Part shown: positions 1 through 11,529 of the stretch, in pieces | Numbering within the stretch: the stretch's first letter is position 1 | Layout: each line of letters opens with the position of its first letter | DNA from: Ectocarpus siliculosus | Lineage: Eukaryota; Sar; Phaeophyceae; Ectocarpales; Ectocarpaceae | Direction: 5' to 3' | Length of the DNA stretch: 64,000 nucleotides | NCBI GenBank assembly: GCA_000310025.1 | Contig: FN648528.1 | Coordinates: 7,245 to 71,244, forward strand | The notes under the pieces: generated by a model | What the model saw: only the letters and a program-made list of their open reading frames with translations | Databases searched by the model: none | What the model was told of the DNA's origin: nothing | Program-made: the position numbers and the translations under genes

Positions 1-20
1 TGTTACCGAATTCTAAGCAT

Positions 21-1254
21 TTGTTGGTAAGGAAGGAGTCGAAACCCCCTGCAGAAAATCAAAATCGAAATCCAGGGCAATTTGAGAGGTTGGTAGGAGA
101 AGAGCCAGTTCGGACGTATGTGCCTAGGATGTTGAGACCGTGGGTCATGGATTGCGCCCACAAAGAAGCGGTGCATTTGGGAGAGAAGGTGACTTTAGGT
201 ATTTTACAGAGGGTGTATTGTTGGATAGGAATGGCTGAAAGTGTGCGGTGGTGGATCCGTAGGTGTTATTCTTGTCAGTTTCGGAAGGTGCCGCGGCATA
301 CGAAGTGTTGGCCGTTAGTGTCTTTGCCTCTTCCGAGCAGACCGGGGCAGATGGTGTCGTTTGATTATTTGGGTCCGTTGCCGAAAACGACGAAAGACAA
401 GGAGTATGTGTTTCTGGTGGTTGATTTATTCAGCAGGCATGCGGAGGGGTACTCATTAACGAAGGCGCAGAAGAATGCAAAGGGTTTTGCGTCTATCATG
501 GTGAATGATTATATTGCGAGGTGGGGTTGTCCGCACACCATGTTGTCGGATAGGGGAGCAGAGTTTGCGAATGAGGTAGCGAAAGGGGTGTATAAGATGC
601 TGAGAACGGTGAAGAAGTTTACTAGCTCATATCATCCGCAGACGAATGGGATGGTGGAACGTTTAAATCATACGCTGTGTCAAATGTTGTCGCACTTGGT
701 TGCGGACGATCAGGCGAATTGGGATGAGATGTTGCCACACGCGGTAGCGGCACACAACAATAACGTGAGCCGAGGGACGGGGCTAGCACCCAACGTAGTA
801 CACATCGGAAGGTACCCTAGGTTGCCGATGACGATCTTGGAGGGAAGGGGCCTTTCGGGAAATCAGGGCCTAAAGCAAAGACCAATTGGATTATTTGAAT
901 TTGATGAGGGATAAGCAGAGGAAGGCGTACGAGTTGGTAAGAGAGCAGGATAAGATAACCAAGGCTAAGCATGAGAAGAGCAATCAGGTGTTGCACTCGA
1001 TAATAGGAAAGAGGCCGAAGTATAAGAAGGGAGACTGGGTCTTAGTGTATGATGAGAAGAGTACAATTTCTGGTGGGGGGGAACACGTGCTTAAATCGCG
1101 AGAGAATAGTAGGGGGAAAGAAAAATCGTTCGCGTTGATCCCAAAGTTGGCACACAATTGGACCGGTCCGTATAAGGTGTTGATCGTGGGTCCAGGTGAT
1201 GGTCTTGACGGGGAAAAAGTGGGCCCGAATATTTTGTATTTGGACGTGAAATAA
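21..1254 (+). pseudogene. Ty3/gypsy integrase, frameshifted
   Basis: The first frame (21-914) carries an HHCC zinc finger (H at about residues 47 and 52, then C-Y-S-C around 82-85) followed by an rve-type catalytic core. The DDE acids are visible in FDYLGPLP (D), LSDRGAEF (D) and GMVERLNH (E). Reading then changes frame somewhere between about 873 and 914. The second frame (886-1254) continues with the usual integrase C-terminus, including a KKGDWVLVYD beta-strand and the NWTGPYKVL segment, which is the GPY/F module. The integrase would insert element cDNA. Because the two halves are unmistakably one protein in two frames, this is a frameshifted relic, unless the shift is a sequencing error. 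Confidence 0.85.
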
Positions 1255-1425
1255 GGATGAGCCAGGAAAGAACATTAATGAGAGGGTGTCGGTGTATCGG
1301 TGTAAGAAGTGTTATACTCAGCACGAGAACGAGGATAGGCCTAGGTTTTTGCCGTGGGGCTTTAGCAAGTATGTGTTGAATAAGTTTTCAGAGTTGGCGC
1401 CTCCATCCATCTTACGGCAGAGGAC

Positions 1426-2037
1426 GTGGAGGAAGAAGTGGATAGTAAGGAATTGATCCCGTGTAAAATATCAAGGCACAGGATTTGTCGAGGTATCAGT
1501 GGGGGGCGGTTCAGTACTACACGCCATTGGACGGGGTTGGCTAAGTGTACGTGGGAGCATGAAGTAGAGTTGGAGCAATATGGAGACGTGGTACTTAAGT
1601 ATTGGAATGAGCAGCCGGAACAATCGGCCGGAGGGAACATTAGGTATCGGAGGTACCGTATTCAGGGTGCAAAGAGGACGATTGCTAGCAGGAAGGGAGA
1701 AAGACACATGCAGAAAGATTACAAACTTTGTTGTGACACACGGGGTAGGCCGAGTCTTCGAAGTAGGGCGATGATTGCTGCATATTTATATTTTAAGACG
1801 GTTAAGGCTGGGTGGCAGTTTGCGAAGGTGGTGCAGGTGACTCCGGATCCGAGGTGGGAAGAAGGCATCAAGCATACTATCAAGCTGGTGGACATCGGCA
1901 AAAACATCAATGTGGCACTTGTGGAGAAGAACTTGACGACGGACAACTTGGTACAAGATCCAGGGACGTGGTGCTGGCATGCAAACCGAACGGCGAAAAG
2001 TGTGAAGAAGTACATGTTTGAGTTGGAGGATGATTAA
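1426..2037 (+). pseudogene. Chromodomain-like C-terminus of the Ty3/gypsy polyprotein, broken
   Basis: An open frame after the integrase contains CTWEHEVELEQYGDVVLKYW around 1549-1605. This matches the end of a retrotransposon chromodomain (T-W-E-x-E-x-x-L ... Y-W). The first half of that domain, with the aromatic cage, reads better in a neighbouring frame at about 1490-1540, which indicates another small indel. The following 120 residues (to the acidic end ELEDD) are not recognised. In chromoviruses this domain steers integration by binding modified histones. A stop-rich stretch separates it from the integrase (1255-1425). Confidence 0.55.
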
Positions 2038-2353
2038 GTGTTGGATTTTGAAGTGCGTAGGACTGCGGAAAAGTGTGCCAAGTGGTGCAGTCGAATACGG
2101 GTCAAAAATTGATGTGTTGGAGCAATTGTTGTTTTGGCTAACGAATGTACCTTGTGATGGAGTCATATTGCAGTGGTACCACGGTCGTGACGAAATTGGT
2201 GTGCGTATTACATGAGTTGGTATTCTGGTGATTAACTTTTGGACTTGTTCAACTTGTTGCGAGAGAAGATATTGGTTGTAGGTCAGGTATTGCACGCTGT
2301 TGTTGAGTGTCAACTCAAACGGGACTGATCGAAGATAAGTATGCGTTGAACCT

Positions 2354-2365
2354 GGGGGGGGCGAA
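2354..2365 (+). promoter_or_regulatory. Putative polypurine tract
   Basis: A run of eight G followed by CGAA sits directly before the TGT that starts the probable LTR. This is the expected place and composition for a plus-strand priming tract of an LTR retrotransposon. The call rests on position and composition only. Confidence 0.45.
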
Positions 2366-2697
2366 TGTCGTGCAATAAGCCAACCCTAGTTTTGGTCAGT
2401 GTAGGAAGACTTGGGGTAGTTTAATCGCAGTATATATGTTGAGGCGTGATGGAATGGACTTGCGAATGATGGCTCTGGGAGCAGGATTGGAATTAGTTCT
2501 GGTTGAGATATCGTCAAATAAGGTCATGAAAAGTGTATGAGATGGAGACTAGAAGTGAGGAAGGTTTGGTTTATGGTTGGAATGATGAGCTTATGAGGGA
2601 ATTTCAGTCAGTTGAGAGAGAGAGAGATAGTTGGAGAGAAAGTGAAGCGGCGCAATTGGATAGATACAGGGAAGCGGCGCAATTAGCTCGTTGTGGC
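2366..2697 (+). repeat. Probable 3' LTR
   Basis: Begins with TGTCGTGCAATAAGCC just after the G-rich tract. A TATA box (TATATATG, 2431-2438) lies about 65 bases inside, as expected for a U3 promoter. The segment GAAGCGGCGCAATT occurs twice near the right side (about 2643 and 2670). The right edge is placed at a CA (about 2697) but no partner LTR exists in the window, so it may be off by tens of bases. Confidence 0.4.
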
Positions 2698-4810
2698 AGC
2701 TGATGTCGCGTGCCCCCCTTTTTCAGTGTTCGAATTCCCTGCTGATCCCGGCCCACGAAGGCCTAAGAAACACACTTTGATCGCACGCATCTTCGAGACG
2801 CGAAACACACACGACCCCACCGGCACATCTACATAAATATCTAGGCGCCAGTAGGCCACCGCCGGCCGATTGCACGTCAATACACAAGCGGTTCTTGTAA
2901 TTGGTGGCGCGTTCTGGTTCTGTAATCATTAAACCAAAGAGGCTCCTCCGCGTCCCTACAATACGATGCCGGGACGAATATACGCTGGATTTTCGCCGGC
3001 CCAGGCAATGTTTCACAGCGATGCACCAGAGGCTTTCATCATCCTCGCGCTTGCTGTGTCAAACCAGATACGCCATCGGTTGACTGAGCAGTCCGGCCAA
3101 TCCAATTTCGCATTGGCGTGGTGCGCTGTTTTTCTCCACATACATCAGCAGGCAACACTGCTGAAATCATCGGAAGAGGATGTGTGGGGCCTCATGTAGC
3201 ACTCACCGGCGGTACATCGCAGCGGACACCTGGGAGCGAGAGCCAGCTAGCCCACTCGATACACGCTCAAGAAGGTTGGCTGTGCGCCAGACTCTGCGTG
3301 CATACAAAACACACGCTGGTGTTCCCGCAGCCAGGGTCTAAAAACGCTCTTCTTCTTGATTGATTCCACCTCCTTGGCTAGGACGGGCTTCCGAATGGCT
3401 GGACTACAATAATGAATAGTACATACGCAACAACAGCAGTAGTTACGGCAAGGATCCTCTGAACAAGTAATTCAGACTCGCACCTATTTGATTTCTGCTA
3501 TAGTCTTCTCTCGCTACCATCAGCTAAGAGTTGTACACCTACCGCACCGCTATGCCAAGCAACGAGGAACGATCTGGTTCTCGGCGGTGATAAGCGTGCC
3601 TCTTCGGCTCTTCGCTGAGGTCGATAGCCGCATGGTCTTCGCGCCCAGACAACCAGATATGACAAGTACAGTCTAGGCACACCCCTCAGAGCGGACTCAA
3701 ACCAAGGCCGGGAATAATACAGCACTTTCCTCTATTCGCCGCGTCGCTTCGTCCAGAAAGGAAGGTAGGCAAACCCTACTGCTGTAGCTAGCTCAGGAAG
3801 ACACTCGGTCGCCAACTCTGGTCGGACATCCTGTAGGACGGGGCTGTACATACATACGTAGGTGGTGCAACGGCAGAGGTTGACCGCATTCCTCACAATG
3901 CCACCCACCACGTTCGCGACGCCATGTTTCCGAAATCCTCCTGCGTGGTCGGTCGCATTGGGTAGTGTGTGTACTTCTGTAAAGCTCATCGAAGCACCAA
4001 GAGATGGCCACAACTGCTGTGGCCTGGGCTCTTGGGCCAACCAATGACGAGATGAGACGTGCAACAAGAATAAATTCGGAATTATTGATCAGCGAGGTGT
4101 GCTATACTGATGGGTCATGAGTTCGGTCACACGCAGGTAGACTACAGCAGTACTGCTGTACACGTGCGATGCCATGTGTTGCAGCAACAGAGTCGATCAT
4201 TGCTGGTGGTCGTTTCGATGACGCATGGAAACAAAGAAAGCCTGCAGCCAGGTTGGGGCGGGTTGTTCTTTGGGCAGCATTGGCGGGGGCCTGTTGTCAC
4301 AACTTGTACCGCAATTCAATCTAGAACAGAGACGATGTGCTGAGGGGTGGCCTCTTTCGATGGAAGAGGACCTTTGAACCAAAACAGTACCTACATGCGT
4401 TAGACAGCGTAGTGTGGAGTTCGACATTATTACTACATGTATTATTGTATTGCTGCTGTTTCTGCATTTATGTATACTCAGACGAAACAACCTCTCCACG
4501 GGTTGCGAGTTGAAGCCAGATTGCCCAAGAGAGACGCAGCAGCACCAGCCCGACTTGTCATCACTCACTAGTTCTTCCCTTTCAAACATCGAGACGGTCC
4601 CAAAATACCAGTGTGCTATTGATCCTTTGTGGTTGCCCCATCTACAGTATCTCTCCTTTTCTGCGCTGCTCTCCTGGGAGGCAAACCAGAAGAAGGGGCA
4701 GAAGAAGATGTTGTTCAGTAATGGGCCGCTGCTGCTGCTACCTGCCTACCGAGAGTGTGGGAATCTGGTTTTGTCGTGTGGTTGTTTGGGTGTGCTGTTC
4801 GCCATGAGTG
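2698..4810. other. No gene recognised
   Basis: About 2.1 kb without a convincing coding region: open frames are short, overlap on both strands and lack domain-like composition. It contains the 18-bp palindrome TACAGCAGTACTGCTGTA at 4143-4160, one of several related sites in the window. Confidence 0.5.
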
Positions 4811-5310
4811 GTAGAGGCGGGTGTGCTACCCTACCTACTCTATATCTACTGAGTAACTCTACTCAATTTTCTGCCGACAGCAAAGGACTACCAGATATGT
4901 GGTCTATCTATATGAATACGTCACACCTCACATTCCAATCTGTCGGCCAAGGTACCACACCGACACGTTCGAACGCCCCGGTGGATCAAGGCTAAACGAC
5001 TCGGAATGGCAGAGGGGTGCAACGTATCCACAACAGCAGTTAACAAAAGTAGCAGCAGCAGCAGCAGCAGTATTTTGAGCGTAAGTAAGTGTCATCGAGC
5101 GAGTCATCATTTGTTTTGTATTTTGTTTCATCGATCGATACTGTACGATGGTGGGAGGGGCCTATTTCTATACCCCATGCATTAAAAAGTATTTTTTTGG
5201 TCTGCGCCAACATGATGATTTGCGGTGTATTTTGGCATGTGCTCCTCCACATTATTTTTTTCTTTTTCGCCATGAATTGTTCATTGGCATGAAATGTTGC
5301 ATGCGCATTC
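4811..5310. repeat. Dispersed repeat, copy A
   Basis: Closely matches 13520-14040 in the same orientation. Shared blocks include GGTACCACACCGACACGTTC, GTGTCATCGAGCGAGTCATC, TGGTCTGCGCCAACATGA and CGCCATGAATTGTTCATTGG, in the same order and with similar spacing. This copy carries a (CAG)n stretch at about 5050-5072 that copy B lacks. No coding capacity is seen, so it is probably a non-autonomous element or a solo LTR; terminal repeats were not identified. Confidence 0.8.
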
Positions 5311-5330
5311 TTTATTTTTAGCATCGGCCG

Positions 5331-5400
5331 CGCTAACCGGCTGACCAATGAAAAGACGTCAGTCTCAGTGCGGCTGAAAACACAAAGTACTTCTAAATGC
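5331..5400. repeat. Hairpin-forming short repeat (family H), single copy
   Basis: Begins CGCTAACCGGCTGACCAATG and continues to GACGTCAGTCTCAGTGCGG. Four fuller related copies and one partial copy lie inside introns of the nucleoporin gene (36.1-36.3 kb and 46.4-46.55 kb). The arms GRCTGAC and GTCAGTC around a 10-12-base loop can pair. Confidence 0.7.
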
Positions 5401-6943
5401 CATTAACTGGAACCCCGTGAGGGGGCGGCATGGTGGAGACCAACCTATTCTCCGGATCAAAGACAGAAACGGTAGCAACAGAAACTGCACACGTCTGCGA
5501 AGGTTGCTACCTTGCACTCGAGTGCGCTTTGGAGTGCTTTCACCGTCATCCTCCTTCCTTCCTACTCCATCGTTCTCATGGTCATTTTCACAGCAACTTC
5601 TGGACATTTCGTCTCTAGCCCTGTGTCGTTTGTGGTAGGGAAGGTCGTCTGGCTCGAAGCTCTTGCTCTCTTCCACGCCATTATTCTCTCCTCGACCGCT
5701 GCTTTGGTCTCTGTCTTGTCCTCCTCCCGTTCCCTCTCCTTCTCCTTCATCGCTGCCAAAAAAATTCCCGTCATTGCCATCCTGGTCGTTTCTATCTGCA
5801 CTACTACCGAGATCCCAACCAATGGGCCGTGGTGGGCACTGATCAAGAAGTAGTCCGTGACGTTTGAAAACATGACGAGTTCGTACGATGGAAAGAGCCA
5901 GCTCGAAGGTAAACCATCTCCGAATCCTATTGGTATGAAAAGCGTTTAAGCGAAGCAAGGCTGTTTCGTCGTCGAAATTACCCTTGTAAACTATGTATGT
6001 GTGTATCAGTTATGTATCTGTTGTTTTTTTCATATTTTTAGTAGACTTGTATACTGCTGTGGTCAAGGATTGGCCCCCCGCCCCCCAATGGGGCCGGCGG
6101 CCATAAGACCCTTCTTTATGGAAACAGAATCTTGCAAATGTATCTTGGCATTTTGACCAAAGATTTGCTAACAATATATCTCCACCAAGAATTGCAATAT
6201 CGCGATTTATGGGGGAAATATATGTTGAATGCTGAGAAAAAGCGGCGTGTTGTTCCTCTCTTCTGCTTGAAGTTGATAAAGGCACAACGGCCACTTGGTC
6301 CACAGAAAATGCCAAGGTGTGGCAAAAAGTGAGCATGACGCAGTTGTAGAAGGAGCGTCCCTCCCCCAGCTGTATTGCCTCAACACTATGGGTGGATGCT
6401 AGCGATGGGCGCCTACCTGGGGTGCAAACTAGAAGCCGTTGCCCACGAGCTCATGTCAAGCGGAGAAACAAAGTTGTTCCATTGCTGTCCAACTGACAAG
6501 AAAGTTCATCGACCCGAAGCCGATGACACGCGTGCACGTATCTCACTATGTAGCAGGCGTACCGAGGTCAAACCTCCGGCGCTGTCATCTGCACTCACGG
6601 ATCTGGCTCGGGTGCAAACGGATTGGGTGTGGGGTGATTCGATGAAGAGATAGAAGCGTCGTACACGACAGAGCTGTGTTGGCAAAACGTTCCTCCTCCT
6701 CTATTTTTCTACTTCAAAATAAAGTACTCTTTGAACGGTCCCTCGACAGACTGGTGATGACGCAAGTGGAACGAGCCAGGGCAAATACGCATTTTTTCGC
6801 GCGCCTTGGTCGTTTTTGTTCGCTGTTAGCGCCCGTGGCGCCTACACGGTGCGTTAGAGACCCTTGCGAGTGTGCCACGTGCAGATTTCGTGGCGTTATG
6901 GACAATTTGGTTGACTGACCTTCGGTGATCGCGCCGCACCCAG
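5401..6943. other. Mostly non-coding, no confirmed gene
   Basis: Apart from the possible exon at 5480-5850 nothing recognisable is present. Short frames on both strands overlap and show no domain or codon pattern. Confidence 0.45.
5480..5850 (-). CDS. Possible exon of an acidic, charged protein (unidentified)
   Basis: A minus-strand frame, open over 5365-5958, encodes a hydrophilic stretch rich in D, E, G, N and S. It ends in a basic KHRARDE / TPKRTRVQG section resembling a nuclear localisation signal. The composition looks more protein-like than the surrounding frames. The frame has no clear ATG (it opens at a TTG), no family was recognised and splice borders could not be fixed. It may be a gene fragment or chance. 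Confidence 0.25.
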
Positions 6944-7147
6944 GCAAGATTTGTTACGCCGCCTCAAGATTTGTCGGAAGGCTCGTTTTGACAGATCTTG
7001 GGTCAAGATTTGTTCGAAAGGGCAGATTTCGGGCCTCGAGAAATCTTGGCCAAGATATATCGGAAGATTTCGCTCCCATAAATCTTGAAACTGGCAGATG
7101 TTGGCGAAGATCAAGATTTATCGACAAGATTTCGTTCCCATAAATCG
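6944..7147. repeat. Cluster of CAAGATTT motifs
   Basis: Within about 200 bases the word CAAGATTT(G/A)T or its complement AAATCTTG recurs roughly every 20-35 bases, for example CAAGATTTGTTACG, TCAAGATTTGTCGG, GGTCAAGATTTGTTCG, GAAATCTTGGCCAAGAT and ATCAAGATTTATCG. The segment CCCATAAATC occurs twice. No coding function is seen. Confidence 0.65.
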
Positions 7148-7209
7148 GGGTCTAATACCCAGACGGATGGCGGTAAGGGTTTGGGAGGAAGCCAAGGACA
7201 AGAAGAAGG

Positions 7210-9300
7210 AAGAACACCGTACTCTATTGGTCTCTGTGTTCTGCAGCTGTAAGCTTCAGCCTCTCCGACCTAAATTCAGCTTTGTCGCAGACCGACCCTC
7301 TTATTCCGATTCCCCCACCCTTGTCCGACCGTGTCTCGAAAGCCGATCTCCACCTACGGCGCACGGCTCGCGACAATGCCTTGATAGGGCATCCCACATA
7401 ATGGCAAGTCGCCAAGTTTGATCCACTTCAGCGTGGAGTACGTAGCGTACGTCACAAGTGTGTGCTGTTTTCTCTCGTCTTCACTGGTTCGCCGTTTTGC
7501 TGTCCTCATCGCTCTGTTCGGAAGACTCGGGTCTTCTGCCGGCCTGTGTGGCAGCAATCAACAGACCGATGTCGACCTACAGTACGGCGCACGTTTCGCG
7601 ATATCTTGAGTATTCCTTGCCGCGCAAAGTTTCGTCGATTTCCGCGCGTATCAGCATACGCCACAAGATTGCGGCCATATGCGACCATGCGCGCTGTTTA
7701 GTCTCTCGTCTTCACGCTGACCGGTTTGCCGTCTTCCTGCCTTTATCGCTCTTCATCGCTCCTTTCGCCTTCTAGGGCATTTTCTTAGAAATCAAATCTC
7801 AAGAGAGTCTGGTTGACAGCAACCAACACACCGATATCGCCCTACGGCGCTCTCCTCGCGATATGTTGAGGATGCCTCGGTAGGAATCGTGATTCGTGGT
7901 CCCTCGCCAAGCTTCATCCCCCTCCGAGCGCAGTGACATGCGCCACAAAAGTGCTCGACGATGTGCGACGATATGCGCTGTTTCTCTCCTCTTCACGTGT
8001 TCGCCGTCTTAACCTCTTCATCGCTTTTGTTTCTTGTCGACCCATTTCGGAAGAAGTTCGAATTTCAGTGTTTGCTCAGTAAACATTGGCATCATGTCCA
8101 TTTATTGCAGTGGTGGTTATTTCTTGAAAATATGTGTGGGCTGAGTGAGTTGTCAACGCGACCTATTGCCTACAAGTAATGATACGACCAAAACGCGTAC
8201 TGTGTTCCGATGGACAAGCATTCTGCAGAGGCCAGTGTGCGACCATGTGAGTGAGTTGTCAACGCGACCTATTGCCTACAAGTCATGATACGACCAAAAC
8301 GCGTACTGTGTTCCGATGGACAAGCATTCTGCAGAGGCCAGTGTGCGACCATGTGGATTCATGCGCGCTCTGCATAGCTTATTGTGTAGATTTTTGGGAA
8401 ATATTGAATCTCAAGGGTCCTGCATCATCAGCAAAGGCAAATCCGGTGTACTTGCGTAAACAAAGTACAGCGCGGGCAATGCTGCAGAAATCGGATGAAA
8501 TTCACTCGCATTCATTCCAGGTGTCCAGGAGAATGCGATATCACACCCCATACACAAAACCAACACTTGTGTGGTAAATTTTGAACCAAACTGTCATCAC
8601 GCGGGGTGTGATATCTTGGGCAACGTACATGTACGGCCAATATATTCAAAAATTCAAATAGTTACGGGCAGGTGCCTTTGTCCAAGGCCCCGCAATCATG
8701 CACGTACACAGCAGCGCAGCAGCAAGAAGCTCGCCAACATCTCAAGAACGAGGGCCTCGCTCGCCAATGCATCTTGTTGTTGTGTACAGTAGTCCCTTCA
8801 TACGAGTTGTCGATTGCTCGCGGGTGAAGGTGGTCTGATTTGAGCCGGGGCCTCCATTCAAACGCCCCGTTGTTCCCTGCTTCTCGCGTCTCCTGCTTGT
8901 GTCCTCACGCGCGTTCTGTTTGTGTGCTCACGCGCCGCTGCTGCTGCTGCTACATACGTTGTAAATCCATACTCTAGACCCCTGCTGTTTCCAACCGTTT
9001 GGGTTTGAGGCAAGCAAATTAGAAACGTGTGTGGGCTGAGTGAGTTTCCAACGCGACCTACAGTGCCAATTAGACATACGGTGCCCCGATGTGCAATGCT
9101 GCCTACGGCAGGATTGCGCGACCATGTGCGATCATGCGTGCTGTTTCTCTCCTCTACACCGGCTTGCCGTCTTCCTTTTGTCTCCTCCGAGAATTTGTTT
9201 TGCTTGGGCGAAGTTCGGGCTACATTTTTAAATCTTAGGAAGGCTCCTGCGTCAGTTGGACCGTCCTCAGCAAACGCACGCCATCTCGAGTACTGTAGAG
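7210..9300. repeat. Degenerate repeat array around ATGCGCTGTTTCTCTCCTC
   Basis: Blocks resembling GCGCTGTTTCTCTCCTCTTC followed by TTCGCCGTCTT recur at about 7465, 7695, 7975 and 9130, linked by related text such as CAACARACCGATRTCGNCCTAC, CGCGATATSTTGAG and GCGACCATG. Spacing is irregular (about 220-280 bases between the first three). This looks like an old tandem or nested repeat. No gene is recognised inside. Confidence 0.6.
8142..8355. repeat. Two-copy 106-bp tandem duplication
   Basis: The segment beginning TGAGTGAGTTGTCAACGCGA at 8142 is repeated from 8248, ending near 8355. The copies are almost identical; TAATGATACG versus TCATGATACG is one difference. The high identity implies a recent duplication. 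A diverged relative lies at about 9030-9130. Confidence 0.9.
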
Positions 9301-9556
9301 GGAAAATAAAATATATACTCCACACAGCGGTAGCAGGGACATGAACAAAGCATAGCTGTCACCGGTGTCACTACCGCCACCGCTCTCACTGTTACAACAA
9401 AAACAAATCGCTACCATATATATATATATATGTTTTTTTTCCCATACTATTATGTATGAAGACACGGCGACCATCCTGTGAGTATAGACGTAACTACAAT
9501 TATTTCGGAGGCCTGAGACGCAAGAGTTCAACCATTGGTGCACTCTAAAAGCAAGA

Positions 9557-9895
9557 CGTTTTTTTTCGGAGCATCAGTTCGCGGTGGCCTTGAGACTTGT
9601 TTTTTCGCCGGCTGTTGCCCGCTGCAGCGGGCCAGTCTCTGGATCACAGCGCCCCTGTCGCGAGCTCGAAACTCCAAAGGTGAGTAGAGTTACAGCACGG
9701 TGAATGCACGCAACCACTATTTCAGTCATTGAGCTAGACGTTGCGGTGCGGTAAATCGGTTTTAATTGTTTTTAAATGGGGTCTAAACTTTTTTTTCGGC
9801 CGTCTTCGCCCACGTGGGCGTGCCACTCTCACGATCACAGCGCCCCTGTCGCGAGCTCTAGACTCCAAGGGCGAGCCGAGTGTACAGCACCGTGA
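9557..9895. repeat. Diverged direct repeat, spacing about 190 bp
   Basis: The core GATCACAGCGCCCCTGTCGC at about 9643 recurs at about 9833. In each copy it is preceded by a T-run with CGGC and followed by GAGCTC, ACTCCAA and ACAGCACSGTGAA. No coding function is seen. The segment 9900-10560 that follows also holds no recognisable gene. Confidence 0.75.
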
Positions 9896-10575
9896 AGTAC
9901 GGCTAATTCTCCTGCATCCGGGCGCGTCTACGCAAGGGACTTCAAGGGACTGTGACCTCTAAAGAATCACGCAGCTCATTGGACGAGCTTTTGGAGAACG
10001 TCAACTCATAAATCATGACCCATACTTGAAGTACAAGCATACATGTAGTACCTAGCACAGGCTTTTTTTTGCCGCATGGTCTCATCTGTAGATAGATATC
10101 GACAGACTGTCCGTACTATGTGGTATGCGTTGTAGGTACAGTAGTGCATGCATGCATCCTGTTGCCTTCTCTAGCGTAAGTAACGCGAAGTGGAGTATGT
10201 GCATCGTGTATTGTCACCGCATGGATGGTTACGTACTACGTATGTATATGCCACACACACCCTCCAAGATGCACATATTCTACAGCTGTAGCAAGGAAGA
10301 TTGGACATTTGTAGATTGATTGTTGTTGTTGTGGTACGCCACAACTTTAGACTTACCTTGCTTTGTTTTCAGCTTGAACATGCACGCAAATCTCACGGCA
10401 TCATCAATTGCTGCGAGTGCTGCAAGGTTGTAGGCATATGTCTTTTGTAATACTGTGAGCACTGCTGTTGTTGTACTGCTGTTGTTGTATTGAAGGTGCT
10501 GCTGTAGACTGCGCTATATCGTACATATACAGTTAAACAAGAGATATCAACTTTTCGTGATACCACACCGTTGCA

Positions 10576-10815
10576 TGGAATAATTGCTGGAAGTTAGTCA
10601 GAAGTTAGTCTGTGCACAGTGAACGTTCTGGGTTGTGTGGAATAATTGCTGGAAGTTAGCCAGAAGTTAGAATAATTGTTGGAATTTTAGTCAGAAGTTA
10701 GTCTGTGCAGAGTGAACGTTCTGGGTTGTGTAAACCATTTCATGGAATACTGCTGGAAGTTAGTCAGAAGTTAGAATATTTGCTGGAAGTTAGTCAAGAT
10801 TTAGTCTGTAAAGCG
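10576..10815. repeat. Minisatellite (GGAATAATTGCTGGAAGTTAG family)
   Basis: Four or five imperfect copies of GCTGGAAGTTAGTCAGAAGTTAG occur, some followed by TCTGTGCACAGTGAACGTTC. The array ends about 100 bases before the start codon of the small gene at 10912, so it lies in or beside its promoter. Confidence 0.8.
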
Positions 10816-10911
10816 TGAAAGCGTGCTCCAGCCCCACCGGCCCCACCCGGTCACTCTCATTTCGACATCCTCCCCTCTCATCCCCGCATCGACCTTCAGC
10901 TGCAGCACAAC

Positions 10912-11517
10912 ATGAGCGCCCTCTCCCGTAGCTCCCCAGCAAAGCGTAAGTCAACCCAGTCAGAGAGTCGTAGTGGAGAGTCCCGCCGCCCTGTACAAAA
11001 GGGCGACCCCAACTGGCCTTGCCCCGGGCCCGACTGCGACGACGGCGGTCGCCTTAAGCTCATTAACAAGCGCGACGGTAAAGACAAGTTTGCCCCCTGC
11101 GACAGTAACAACAACCGCGACGAGGACAGTTGTAGCGTATCCTGCACCATCCTCACCCCGTCGACAACGTACCCCAAGCCGTGCCAGCTCTGCCTCGCCC
11201 CGGCGGGAGGTACTCCTTCGCTCGGGATACCAACCGAACAGGTCAACAGTCGCGGCTACAAAGGTAAAAGCAATTTCTCTCTTTGATTACATCAAGTAAT
11301 TTTCGCCTGATGTGTGCCCGAATGTTGTTCAGGTGTTGCATGAAGCCCTGACATGAAACTGCATCGCAACCGCAACCGCTAAATCTCTCCACAACAATGT
11401 CCTTTTTGCTTGCTGTTGTTGTCAGAGTGGAATAATATCCACGCGGCGTGGCGTCTCTACGCTGGTGCCAAGTCTTCCGACGGCAAGAAGTTCAAGCACG
11501 CCACCGTATACGGATAA
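10912..11517 (+). CDS. Small cysteine-rich protein, two exons
   Basis: Exon 1 is 10912-11263 and exon 2 is 11426-11517. The intron has AAG|GTAAAA and a TTGTTGTCAG acceptor, and the phases join (phase 1). The product is 147 residues. The ATG follows a pyrimidine-rich leader with short CTGCAG and CACAAC motifs. Residues 1-30 are basic and Ser/Arg-rich. A Cys cluster follows: C37-x4-C42, C63, C74-x3-C78, C91-x2-C94. This resembles a zinc ribbon (CPGPDC...FAPC), loosely like topoisomerase or GRF-type fingers, but no family is certain. The C-terminus is short and basic (exon 2). A Helitron fragment starts within about 50 bases downstream, so this may be a captured host gene piece or an element accessory protein. 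Confidence 0.6.
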
Positions 11518-11529
11518 CGCGCAACATGC

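Larger units (their letters stand above)
1..2697 (+). mobile_element. Decayed Ty3/gypsy (chromovirus-like) retrotransposon, 3' part
   Basis: The window opens inside a long terminal repeat retrotransposon. Order seen: integrase zinc-binding and catalytic core, GPY/F-type C-terminal module, chromodomain-like tail, a purine-rich tract at 2354-2365 and a probable 3' LTR from 2366. Integrase followed by a chromodomain is the arrangement of Ty3/gypsy chromoviruses. Gag, protease, reverse transcriptase and RNase H would lie to the left, outside the window. The coding part is broken into at least three frames, so this copy cannot make an intact polyprotein. The right end is approximate because no second LTR is available for comparison. 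Confidence 0.85.
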
